This document shows positions 51,454 through 59,481 of a stretch of 64,000 nt of DNA, piece by piece. Position numbers and translations under genes: made by a program. A model generated the notes under the pieces. That model was not told the origin of the DNA and did no database searches. It saw only the letters and a list, made by a program, of their open reading frames with translations. Source of the DNA: CF-162 sp040882565. GTDB taxonomy: Bacteria > Chloroflexota > Dehalococcoidia > SM23-28-2 > RBG-16-64-32. Numbering within the stretch: position 1 is the first letter of the stretch; every line of letters starts with the position of its first letter. The stretch spans positions 1 through 64,000 of the forward strand of contig JBBEAZ010000024.1 of the NCBI GenBank assembly GCA_040882565.1, written 5' to 3'.

Positions 51454-52737
51454 ATGCCCGCTCCCGTCTTCCCTAACGCGGCCGTCGCCTCTCCCCACTA
51501 CCTCGCTTCCTCGGCCGGACTCGCCGTCCTCGCCTCCGGCGGCAACGCTGCTGACGCCGCCATCGCAATGAACCTTGTCTTAGCCGTGGTCTATCCGCAC
51601 ATGTGCGGGCTCGGTGGCGACCTGATCGCCATGGTCTGGTCAGAGGGCAAGCTCCACGGCCTCAACTCCACCGGCCGTTTGCCTGCGGCTGCGGGCCAGC
51701 ATGAGCAGGTGCCCCGCACCGGGATCGGCTCCGCCACCGTCCCGGGCGCGGTCGCCGGCTTCCATGCCCTTCACGATCGCTTCGCCTCCCGCGACCTCGC
51801 CGATCTGGCGAACCCGGCAATCGCATACGCCCGCCGCGGCGTCTCACGCGCTCCCGGCTTCAGCCGCATCACCGAGTTGATGCGCCCGCTCCTCGAACGC
51901 GACCCGGAAACGGCGAGCATCTTCCTCGCACCTGAACCACTCGTCCAGGAAGACCTCGCCGAAACGTTGGAGCACCTCGACGACTTCTATGAACGAATCG
52001 GCGGGCACGCACCGCCACCGTTCAGCGCGGACGACTTCAGGGAGCACAAGGCGGAGTGGGTCGACCCGGTCCGCACCAACTGGCGTGGCCTCGAAGTCTG
52101 CGAGATGCCTCCGAACAGCCGCGGCCACCTCGTCCTCGAAGCGCTCGACCGCCTGGAGCCGCTGGGCGGCTTATCGCCGGACGACGCCGAATTCCATCAG
52201 CGCCTGATCCGCGCCCTTGGACCGTCGCAAGGAGAAGGCGACACGATCTACCTCTGCGCGGTAGACCGAGACGGCATGGCCGTGAGCCTCAACGAGAGCC
52301 TCTTCCACGCCTTCGGCTCTGGTGTCACAGTACCCGGCACGGGCGTCCTCCTCCACAACCGCGCCGCCTACTTCAGTCCAGACACTTACCGGGCCGGAGA
52401 AAAGCCCGTCCACACACTGGCGCCCGCAATGGCCCTGAAAGAAAGTCGGCCACGGTTGGTCTTCGGGACGATGGGCGGCGAGGCGCAGATCCAGGTGCAC
52501 CTGCAACTCCTCGCTCGCATCTTCGTCGCCGGCCAGGAGCTTGGCGCGGCGATCGCGGCCCCGCGTTGGCGCGTCAACGCAGACGGATTGATCGCCGAGG
52601 CCGGTCTCCCTGACCTCGGGGCTCAGCCGATGGCAATGCCCGCGCAAGCCGGTCATGCACACGCCATCCTCGTCGAGGACGGCCACCTCGTCGCCGCCTT
52701 CGACCCGCGCTCAGACGGCGCCGCGCTCGGCTACTAG
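51454..52737 (+). CDS. Gamma-glutamyltransferase family protein
   Basis: The 427-residue protein is an Ntn-hydrolase of the gamma-glutamyltransferase family, shorter than GGT proper (about 560). The alpha-subunit part has ASGGNAADAAIAMNLVLAVVYPHMCGLGGD. The Thr nucleophile of the processed beta subunit aligns with Thr264 (GEGDTIYLCAVDRDG); the following conserved Thr is Ile. No signal peptide is present, so it is probably cytoplasmic. Possible substrates are gamma-glutamyl compounds or cephalosporin-like amides. Confidence 0.85.
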   Translation: MPAPVFPNAAVASPHYLASSAGLAVLASGGNAADAAIAMNLVLAVVYPHMCGLGGDLIAMVWSEGKLHGLNSTGRLPAAAGQHEQVPRTGIGSATVPGAVAGFHALHDRFASRDLADLANPAIAYARRGVSRAPGFSRITELMRPLLERDPETASIFLAPEPLVQEDLAETLEHLDDFYERIGGHAPPPFSADDFREHKAEWVDPVRTNWRGLEVCEMPPNSRGHLVLEALDRLEPLGGLSPDDAEFHQRLIRALGPSQGEGDTIYLCAVDRDGMAVSLNESLFHAFGSGVTVPGTGVLLHNRAAYFSPDTYRAGEKPVHTLAPAMALKESRPRLVFGTMGGEAQIQVHLQLLARIFVAGQELGAAIAAPRWRVNADGLIAEAGLPDLGAQPMAMPAQAGHAHAILVEDGHLVAAFDPRSDGAALGY

Positions 52738-52740
52738 CCG

Positions 52741-53643
52741 CTAATCCCCGCTCTCCTTGTACCCATGCTCGTGGATGCCGTAGCCCACGCGTTCGCCATA
52801 GGTCCACTTGGCGAAGCCCTCGCGCAGGCACGTCGGCCCGAACCATACGTTCGCGCATGCCGGCACCTCGCCCACAATATAGTGCTCGCGGCCCTTCTCG
52901 TCGGTGATGCGCAGGTCCACGCCCGTCTGCCGAATGCCGGTCTCGTCGAGCTTCACGTCGGCTTCGACCTTGGTCGTCAGCATCACTTCTTCGCCGTCGA
53001 ACAGGCAGCCCACGGTGACCGGCTGCGGCATACCCGCGATCTGGATCTTCGCCGCATTGAACCAGAACTTCTCGTCGATTTCGCCGCTCATGTAGTCCCA
53101 GGGCGCGATCCTGTTCCAGTCTCGCTCTCCTCCGAAGGAGTGGTCGCGCCTACTCAGGCAATCGATCGCATACTCGATAGCGCCGATCATCACCTTGCCG
53201 CGGACCCTGCCCGCATGCTCGATATGCCGGGGCACTGCGTCCACTGGCGCCGGAGGGTGCGGCCACATGCACGTCGGGCTGTACCCCTCCCACGTTACGT
53301 CGAAACCGTTCCCGTCCCGATCATAGCTCAGCCGGAAGCGGTCCAGCGGCTTCTCGAATTCGATCGTGTAGCCGTCCGTCGACACACGCCCTGCCTCAAA
53401 AGGCGGCAACGCCGCGCGCTGATCGATCATGCTGTAGACAAGCGATCCTTGGTGCGTAATCAAGATATAGAGGTTTGCGTACCCCTTGTTGGGCAACATG
53501 CCGAACCGGGCGGCCACCCCGATCTCTTGCTTCGGGTCGTACCAGGCGAACCAGTAGCTCTCGTTCCAGAGCGGCCTCGACTCCGGCCCCGGCGTGTGCC
53601 GCGCATCGTCTTCCGGTGTCGCCATATGTTCTTTACTAGCCAT
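52741..53643 (-). CDS. Uncharacterised lipocalin/CrtC-like beta-barrel protein
   Basis: The 300-residue protein starts at ATG 53643 (MASKEHMATPEDDARHT) after a purine-rich GGGGGAG. It is rich in beta strands and aromatic residues (NESYWFAWYDPKQEIGVAARFG, RRDHSFGGERDWNRIAPWDYMSG), as in CrtC/AttH-like hydratases and DUF7064-type proteins. The assignment is by general resemblance only. It is divergent from the flavin oxidoreductase gene and may share its control region. Confidence 0.6.
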   Translation of the reverse strand: MASKEHMATPEDDARHTPGPESRPLWNESYWFAWYDPKQEIGVAARFGMLPNKGYANLYILITHQGSLVYSMIDQRAALPPFEAGRVSTDGYTIEFEKPLDRFRLSYDRDGNGFDVTWEGYSPTCMWPHPPAPVDAVPRHIEHAGRVRGKVMIGAIEYAIDCLSRRDHSFGGERDWNRIAPWDYMSGEIDEKFWFNAAKIQIAGMPQPVTVGCLFDGEEVMLTTKVEADVKLDETGIRQTGVDLRITDEKGREHYIVGEVPACANVWFGPTCLREGFAKWTYGERVGYGIHEHGYKESGD

Positions 53644-53754
53644 GCGACTCCCCCTTCCTTCTGCTGTGCGCAATCGTGGCGTCGCATTTTACGACTGTCA
53701 ACTGAACACCAGCGCCGCTGTTCGCCGTGTTCCTGTTCCGAGTTCCCTGTTCCG

Positions 53755-53797
53755 TGACATCTGTCACACTGACCACGCGGTCACCTCGTGCTATGAT
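53755..53797 (+). promoter_or_regulatory. Promoter with paired palindromes before the flavin oxidoreductase
   Basis: Palindrome TGACATCTGTCA (53755-53766) is followed by TGACCACGCGGTCA (53770-53783). CTGACC (53769-53774), a 17-nt spacer and TATGAT (53792-53797) form the promoter, so the second palindrome covers the -35. The half-sites (TGACA, TGACC) resemble operators of TetR-type repressors. Confidence 0.55.
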
Positions 53798-53830
53798 TTG
53801 CGCGCTCTAGTAGCAAGGGGAGGGACCAAG

Positions 53831-54961
53831 ATGTACGACGCGATAGTTGTCGGCGCCCGCGTTGCCGGCGCGCCAACCGCCATGCTCCTGGCCCGCAAGG
53901 GCCACAAGGTGTTGCTGCTGGATCGCGACTCTTTTCCTAGCGACATCATGTCCACGCATTACATCCACCTCGCCGGACAAGTGCGCCTCCAGAACTGGGG
54001 GCTCCTCGACAAAGTGATCGCCACCGGCGCGCCGTGGATCACGAAGCGCACGCTCCACATCAACGGGATGGCGATCCAGCCACCCGACCCGCCCATACCT
54101 GCTGGGCTCTCCACCGATACGCTCTGCCCCCGGCGGTACATCCTCGACACGATCCTCGTGGACGCCGCCGTCGCAGCCGGCGCCGAGTTGTGGCCGGGCT
54201 TCCCAGTGCGCGAGCTCCTGTGGGAAGACGGGCGTGTCGTCGGCGTCCGCGGCGGCCCCCGCGGCGAAGAAGTCGAAGCGCGTGCGCGCATCGTAATCGG
54301 TGCTGACGGCCTGCACTCTACTGTCGCCAAAGAGGTGAAGCCCGAAGAATACGACACCGTGGAGTCGCTGACGTTCGGCTATTACAACTACTGGACCGGC
54401 ATCGAAGATACCGGCATGCACATCTATTTCTTCAACGATTCGTACGGCATCCTCGTCTTCCCGACTAACGACGGCAAGACCTGCATCGGCGTCGGCGGCC
54501 CCGGCGAGATGTTTCACGAGTTCCGCAAGGATATCGAAGGCAACTACATTCGCGCTCTCGAGCAGGTGCCGGAACTCGCCGAACAGGTCAAGCGCGGCGA
54601 ACGCGAGCGCTTCCTCGGCACGGCCGACATGCCGAACTACTTCCGCAAGCCGTACGGTCCCGGCTGGGCGCTGACGGGCGACGCCGGTTATCACCGCGAT
54701 TTCCTCACCGGCCTCGGCATCAACGACGCATTCCTCCAGGCCGAGTTCCTCGCCGACGCCCTGCACGACGCCTGGTCCGGGCATTGCACGGAAGACGAGG
54801 CCCTCTCGGCATTCGAGCAAAGGCGGAACGAGTATGTAAAGCCCTGTTATGACGTCACAATAAAGATGGCCCGCGGCTATGAGCTGAGCCCCATGGAGTT
54901 CATGGAGTTCGGCGCCGCAATGGCCCGCCAGATCCCGACGGCCACCGTCGTCGCTGGCTAG
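53831..54961 (+). CDS. FAD-dependent oxidoreductase (geranylgeranyl reductase/aromatic hydroxylase type)
   Basis: The 376-residue protein begins MYDAIVVGARVAGAPTAMLLARKGHKVLLLDRD, the dinucleotide-binding GxGxxG-like fold (GARVAG), and has the FAD-binding GDAGYHRDFLTGLGINDAF motif near residue 280. It belongs to the PHBH/GGR-like flavoproteins. ATG 53831 follows a strong ribosome site (GGGGAGGG). The next gene, an epoxide hydrolase homologue, begins 11 nt later; together they could oxidise and then hydrolyse a hydrophobic substrate. Confidence 0.87.
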   Translation: MYDAIVVGARVAGAPTAMLLARKGHKVLLLDRDSFPSDIMSTHYIHLAGQVRLQNWGLLDKVIATGAPWITKRTLHINGMAIQPPDPPIPAGLSTDTLCPRRYILDTILVDAAVAAGAELWPGFPVRELLWEDGRVVGVRGGPRGEEVEARARIVIGADGLHSTVAKEVKPEEYDTVESLTFGYYNYWTGIEDTGMHIYFFNDSYGILVFPTNDGKTCIGVGGPGEMFHEFRKDIEGNYIRALEQVPELAEQVKRGERERFLGTADMPNYFRKPYGPGWALTGDAGYHRDFLTGLGINDAFLQAEFLADALHDAWSGHCTEDEALSAFEQRRNEYVKPCYDVTIKMARGYELSPMEFMEFGAAMARQIPTATVVAG

Positions 54962-54972
54962 AAGGAGCACAC

Positions 54973-55938
54973 GTGTCCAACGAGATCACGCACCGCCAGA
55001 TCAAGACCAACGGCATCAATATGCATATCGCTGAGGCCGGCGAGGGCCCGCTCGTGCTCTTCGCCCACGGTTTCCCTGAACTCTGGTACTCGTGGAACCA
55101 CCAGCTGCCTGCGCTCGCCGCCGCCGGCTACCACGCCGTCGCCCCCGACATTCGCGGCTACGGCGGCACCGACAAGCCGCATGAGATCGAAGCCTACACG
55201 ATGAAGAACCTGATGGCCGACCTCCTCGGCGTCGTCGACGAAATGGAGGAAGACAAGGCCGTCATCGTCGGCCACGACTGGGGCTCCTCGATGGCCTGGT
55301 CGTCCGCCGCGCTGCACCCGGACCGTTACCGGGCCGTCGTCGGCATGAGCGTGCCGTACCTCCCCCGCAGCCCGATGGCGCCTCTGCAGATGATGAACGC
55401 GATGTTCCAGAACAACTTCTTCTACATCCTATACTTCCAGGAACCCGGCGTCGCCGAGGCCGAGTTCGAGTCCGACGTGCGGCGCTCCCTGCGCCTGTTC
55501 ACCTGGGGAGCCTCCGGCGAGGCCCGCGCCATCAGTGGCTTCGGCACCGCGATGGTCAACAAGGCCAAAGACTCCAAGCTCTTCGACGGCGCCCCGGACG
55601 TCGAAGGCCTGCCTCCCTGGATGACCGAGGCCGAACTCGACGTCTTCGTCGAGGCCTTCCAGAAGGGTGGCTTCCGCGGCCCGATCAACCGCTACCGCTG
55701 CATGGACATCGACTGGAACGAGATCCCGGAGTTGCAGGACAAGCGGATCGACCAACCTGCCCTCTTCGTCTACGGTGAGGCAGACGGCGTCATGTCCTTC
55801 GCGCCGATGGACCCGATGAAGGCATTCGTCACGAACCTCAAAATCGTCTCCTTCCCCGGCGCCGGCCACTGGACCCAGCGTGAGCGCGCCAAAGAGACGA
55901 ACGAAGCGCTCATCGATTTCCTCAACGGCCTTCCCTAG
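54973..55938 (+). CDS. Alpha/beta-hydrolase, epoxide hydrolase type
   Basis: The 321-residue protein has the oxyanion-hole motif HGFPELWYSW, the nucleophile elbow GHDWGS (Asp nucleophile, as in epoxide hydrolases and dehalogenases), a helical cap, and the catalytic His in GAGHWTQRE. Start is GTG 54973. The aspartate nucleophile and HGFPE favour epoxide hydrolase over esterase. It is probably co-transcribed with the flavin oxidoreductase. Confidence 0.88.
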   Translation: MSNEITHRQIKTNGINMHIAEAGEGPLVLFAHGFPELWYSWNHQLPALAAAGYHAVAPDIRGYGGTDKPHEIEAYTMKNLMADLLGVVDEMEEDKAVIVGHDWGSSMAWSSAALHPDRYRAVVGMSVPYLPRSPMAPLQMMNAMFQNNFFYILYFQEPGVAEAEFESDVRRSLRLFTWGASGEARAISGFGTAMVNKAKDSKLFDGAPDVEGLPPWMTEAELDVFVEAFQKGGFRGPINRYRCMDIDWNEIPELQDKRIDQPALFVYGEADGVMSFAPMDPMKAFVTNLKIVSFPGAGHWTQRERAKETNEALIDFLNGLP

Positions 55939-56051
55939 CGCAGAAACGGCGCGCTTCCTGAGGAACGAAGGATCTCGCTCGCGGGCGACCACGCCACAAC
56001 TCGCTCTCCCGCCGCAGCGCGATGTGCCCGCCGCGCCCCTGCTACAATCGT

Positions 56052-57371
56052 ATGGCCATGCGTTACCACATCTGGACCGAAGGTTGCCAGATGAACGAGG
56101 CTGACTCCGAAAAGCTCGCCGCCGGCCTCGCCAAACTTGGTTGGGAGCCGGCTGCGGGACCCGACGACGTCGATCTCGCTGTCGTCAACACCTGCGTCGT
56201 CCGCCAGAAGGCCGAGGACCGCGCGATCGGCTACATGTCGAAGCTACGCAAGCTCAAGGCAAGCCGCGACGGCATGCAGATCGCCGTCATGGGCTGCATG
56301 GTCGGCCCGCGCACCGAAGACCTGCGCTCGCGCTTCCCCTTCGTTGACGTATGGGCCCGCCCGCAGAACTTTGACGTCATCATTCGCCAGTTGATGCCGG
56401 AAGACGACCTCGGCGGTGAGTTCTGGCCCGACACCTTCCCCGAGCCAAAAGGCCCGACCGCCTTCGTTCCGATCATCCACGGCTGCAACAAGTTCTGTAC
56501 CTACTGCATAGTCCCTTACCGCCGCGGCCGCGAGAAGTCGCGCACCATCGCCGACATCACCCGCGAGGTCGCCTCGCTCGCCTCCCGCGGCGTCCGCGAA
56601 GTGACACTCCTCGGCCAGACCGTCGAAGCCTACGGTAAGGACTTGCCCGAGATGGACGAATCATCGCGGAGGCCCGACCTCGCCGACCTCTTCGAGTCAG
56701 TGTCCGCGATTCCCGCGATCGCGCGCATCCGCTTCCTCACGTCCTATCCGCGCGACATGACCGACCGCATCATCCGTTCGGTCGGCGAACTGCCGAAGGT
56801 CTGTGAGCACTTCAACATCCCGGTCCAGGCCGGCGACAATGAAGTGCTCGCCCGCATGCGTCGCGGCTACGAGATCGAAGAGTTCCTCGCCTGCGTCGCG
56901 AAGATCCGCGAGCACGTCCCCGACGCTTCCATCAGCACGGATGTCATCGTCGGCTTCTGCGGCGAGACGGAGGCACAGTTCCAGTGCACATTGGACGTCC
57001 TCGAGCAGGTGCGCTTCGACAAGGTGCACGTCGCCGCCTACTCGCCGCGGCCCGGCACCTTCGCCTGGCGCCAGATCGAGGACGACGTCCCGCAAGACGA
57101 GAAGATGCGCCGCCTCCACGCCGTCGAGGCCCTGCAGGAACGGATCGCCACCGAGATCAACGCACCACTGCTCGGTACGCCCCAGGAAGTGCTCGTCGAA
57201 GGCGAAGAGAGCGGGACGTTCACCGGCCGCAACCGCCGCAACAAACTCGTCCACTTTCACGCGGATCCGCGGCCCGCTATCGGCGATCTCGTCCGCGTCC
57301 ACATCTTGAAGACGACACCTTGGTCCTTGCAGGGCGAGCTCATCCCGGCCGGAGCGGCTGCCGCCACGTAG
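56052..57371 (+). CDS. miaB: tRNA 2-methylthio-N6-isopentenyladenosine-37 synthase MiaB
   Basis: The radical-SAM methylthiotransferase has the N-terminal UPF0004 domain with three cysteines (EGCQMN, NTCVVR, MGCMVG), the radical SAM cluster CNKFCTYCIVPYRRG and a C-terminal TRAM domain. CIVPYxRG favours MiaB over RimO. Two close ATGs (56052, 56058) are possible. TACAAT (56043-56048) ends 9 nt before the second. The protein is 437-439 residues. nrtR begins 4 nt after the stop. Confidence 0.93.
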   Translation: MAMRYHIWTEGCQMNEADSEKLAAGLAKLGWEPAAGPDDVDLAVVNTCVVRQKAEDRAIGYMSKLRKLKASRDGMQIAVMGCMVGPRTEDLRSRFPFVDVWARPQNFDVIIRQLMPEDDLGGEFWPDTFPEPKGPTAFVPIIHGCNKFCTYCIVPYRRGREKSRTIADITREVASLASRGVREVTLLGQTVEAYGKDLPEMDESSRRPDLADLFESVSAIPAIARIRFLTSYPRDMTDRIIRSVGELPKVCEHFNIPVQAGDNEVLARMRRGYEIEEFLACVAKIREHVPDASISTDVIVGFCGETEAQFQCTLDVLEQVRFDKVHVAAYSPRPGTFAWRQIEDDVPQDEKMRRLHAVEALQERIATEINAPLLGTPQEVLVEGEESGTFTGRNRRNKLVHFHADPRPAIGDLVRVHILKTTPWSLQGELIPAGAAAAT

Positions 57372-57375
57372 CCGC

Positions 57376-58056
57376 ATGGCCACGCCACAGCCGCGCGCCG
57401 ACGCTACGCGCCGCGCCGTCCCGCCACCCGACCGGCCTGTCGCCGTCCTCGTGGTCATCTTCACAGTCGAAGAGGGCGGACTTCAGGTGCTCCTCATCCG
57501 CCGTAGCGCTGAGCCATTCAAGGACTACTGGTCCCTCCCCGGCGGTCTCCTCGCCGAAGACCAGTCGCTCGTCGAAGCCGCCACCCGTCGCCTAGAGGTC
57601 GAGACCGGCCTCCGCGACGTCTTCCTGGAGCAGCTCTACACCTCCTCCGGCCTCGATGAGCGCGACTCGATCGCCGTCGCCTACTGGGCGCTCGTCGACA
57701 AAGCCACCGCCCGACTCGACCGCCGCGACGAGTGGCAGCCAGGGTGGTGCCGCGTCGACGAGCTTCCCGAGCTGGCGTTCAAGAACGACGAAGTCATCGG
57801 CTACGCACTCACTCGTTTGCGAAACAAACTCGCCTATTCCAACGTCGCTTACTCACTCCTGCCACCGGAGTTCAGCCTCTCCCAGTTGCAGCGCACTTAC
57901 GAAGCGATCCTCGGTCGTGGGCTCGACAAGCGCAACTTCCGCAAGCGTATGGTCTCGCTCGGCATCCTTGAGGCCACCGGCCGCTACGCCAGCGAAGGCC
58001 GCCACCGCCCGGCCCAGCTCTACCGCTTCCGCGAGCGCCGCCCCGTCGTCGTGTAA
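57376..58056 (+). CDS. nrtR: NrtR-like regulator of NAD synthesis (degenerate Nudix domain plus winged helix)
   Basis: The 226-residue protein has a Nudix fold (about 20-140) and a C-terminal winged helix (about 145-226; LSQLQRTYEAILGRGLDKRNFRKRM). The Nudix box is GGLLAEDQSLVEAATRRLEVETGL in two overlapping parts, but the catalytic glutamates are replaced (Gln63, Arg72, Val75), so hydrolysis is unlikely. This combination is diagnostic of NrtR, which senses ADP-ribose and represses NAD genes. nadA lies 1.4 kb downstream with palindromes in its promoter. COG4111-type Nudix-wHTH proteins are the alternative. Confidence 0.75.
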   Translation: MATPQPRADATRRAVPPPDRPVAVLVVIFTVEEGGLQVLLIRRSAEPFKDYWSLPGGLLAEDQSLVEAATRRLEVETGLRDVFLEQLYTSSGLDERDSIAVAYWALVDKATARLDRRDEWQPGWCRVDELPELAFKNDEVIGYALTRLRNKLAYSNVAYSLLPPEFSLSQLQRTYEAILGRGLDKRNFRKRMVSLGILEATGRYASEGRHRPAQLYRFRERRPVVV

Positions 58057-58169
58057 CCCCTCCGCCGCGGCCGACGACGATCTCGGCCGTCCGCAGCGGC
58101 GACGGCTTCGCCGAAATCGCCCGGTGATACAATCGCCTCAACCTGTCGACTACTCCTTGGAGGTCACGC

Positions 58170-58781
58170 TTGACTCGTTTTCGCCTTCTCGCGCTCCTCA
58201 CTTCACTCGTCGCGCTGTCTGGCGGCGCCTTCGCCTGCGGCGGCAGTGACGACGATGACGCAGGCAACGGAACCACACCAACGAGAAGTGAGGATCGAGA
58301 CACACCCAGCGATGACAAGAGCCACAGCCCCAACCCAGAAGCTTTAGCGGAGTATTTCACTGCAATAGACGCCATCTTCGAGGCCGCCGACAGCGCCGCC
58401 GACAACGCTCAGGCGCGGTTGGAAGCCACCCCCGAGGGTGCGCCACTCGCTGAACAAAAGGCGGCGATCGACACCTTCCTCACGGACATCAGGGGTGTCT
58501 TCTCTGACGCCGCCGAGGCGATCGACGACCTGGACGCTCCCGAAGAAGTAGCCGACGATTCCGGCGACTTCGTGATCGCTACAGAAGCGGCGGTCGACAT
58601 CGCCACCGACCTCCAGGGACAAATTGCCGGTGCAGACACGCAACAAGAGCTAGACGCGATCGCCGCGACATTCGACGCCGAAGTCTCCCTGACCGTCGCC
58701 GATGCCGACGCGGCTTGCGAGAACCTCCAGCAAATCGCCGACGACAATGACATCGCCGTCGACCTGGACTGTGAAGACTAA
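58170..58781 (+). CDS. Putative lipoprotein, helical, acidic
   Basis: The 203-residue protein starts at TTG 58170 with GGAGG upstream, and has a signal peptide with lipobox-like ending GGAFAC (Cys23) and an acidic GGSDDDD linker. The mature part is a helical, Ala/Asp/Glu-rich domain ending in two cysteines. No family is recognised. TACAAT at 58128-58133 is a -10 candidate. Its 3' end overlaps the next lipoprotein gene by 11 nt. Confidence 0.65.
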   Translation: MTRFRLLALLTSLVALSGGAFACGGSDDDDAGNGTTPTRSEDRDTPSDDKSHSPNPEALAEYFTAIDAIFEAADSAADNAQARLEATPEGAPLAEQKAAIDTFLTDIRGVFSDAAEAIDDLDAPEEVADDSGDFVIATEAAVDIATDLQGQIAGADTQQELDAIAATFDAEVSLTVADADAACENLQQIADDNDIAVDLDCED

Positions 58782-59334
58782 ACTCCTCCTGGCGCTCGCG
58801 CTTTGTCAGACGTTGGCGTTACTGACCGCGCTCGGTTGCGGCGACGACGACGGCAATACCCCCGGCCCGGGTGATCCGACCGAAGCGCCCGTCCTCAGTG
58901 ACGACGAGACCGAGTACATGCAAGCGCTCGCCACTGAACTCGCCACGGTGAATGAGCAACTCGAGAACCTCGATCAATTCCGCAGCGACGCGTTCTCCGC
59001 AGGCGCCAATCCTTCCTCCGCTGTTTCATATGGCGCCGCCTACGTCGCCTACGAGACGGCCCGTCGGGACGGCATCATTGCCCTGACATCACCCGATTCC
59101 CTCAGTACGCTACACGCCGCGCTGCTTGCCTCAGCCGAGGACAACGTTGCGTTTGCGAACACTCAGCAGCAGCGCCTCGGCGAATCCCCGCCCGCGACAG
59201 AACAACAGTATCAGAGCCTCTTCTTCGAACTGGACGGCTCCACGATCACCCAGCGCTTCCGCGACGCCTGCGGCGACCTTCAGGCGCGGGCGTCGGCCGC
59301 CGGCCTCGATGTGGACCTGGCCTGCCTCCGCTAA
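58771..59334 (+). CDS. Putative lipoprotein, paired with the preceding one
   Basis: The 187-residue protein starts at GTG 58771 (VKTKLLLALALCQTLALLTALGC), whose lipobox ends in LGC with an acidic GDDDG linker. It overlaps the previous gene's stop. Both end in a similar C-terminus (a cysteine near an LDVDLAC or VDLDC pattern), so they are probably distant paralogues. Function unknown. The 148-nt gap after it contains the nadA control region. Confidence 0.65.
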   Translation: MKTKLLLALALCQTLALLTALGCGDDDGNTPGPGDPTEAPVLSDDETEYMQALATELATVNEQLENLDQFRSDAFSAGANPSSAVSYGAAYVAYETARRDGIIALTSPDSLSTLHAALLASAEDNVAFANTQQQRLGESPPATEQQYQSLFFELDGSTITQRFRDACGDLQARASAAGLDVDLACLR

Positions 59335-59389
59335 ACACCTCCTGGCACCCCGCTTGCCTGCTTGCTGTTCGCACGTTTGACGGCAGTTA

Positions 59390-59458
59390 GTGTCATCTTG
59401 ACACCTTCTCGTATCGATGCTAATCTGTGCATGCGAGACAAAGTGTACAAGGTACACT
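59390..59458 (+). promoter_or_regulatory. nadA promoter with two palindromic operator candidates
   Basis: Box 1 GTGTCA-TCT-TGACAC (59391-59405) overlaps the -35 TTGACA (59399-59404); the -10 is TAATCT (59421-59426). Box 2 AGTGTAC-AAG-GTACACT (59442-59458) lies in the leader just before the ribosome site. The centres are 52 bp apart, about five helical turns. Both share the GTGT half-site. They are candidate NrtR sites. Confidence 0.6.
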
Positions 59459-59481
59459 AACTCGCGCGCGAGGAATCAGGA

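Noticed and set aside
53807..54970. 387-residue minus-strand open frame over the flavin oxidoreductase
   Set aside because: Shadow frame without motifs opposite a clear FAD enzyme.
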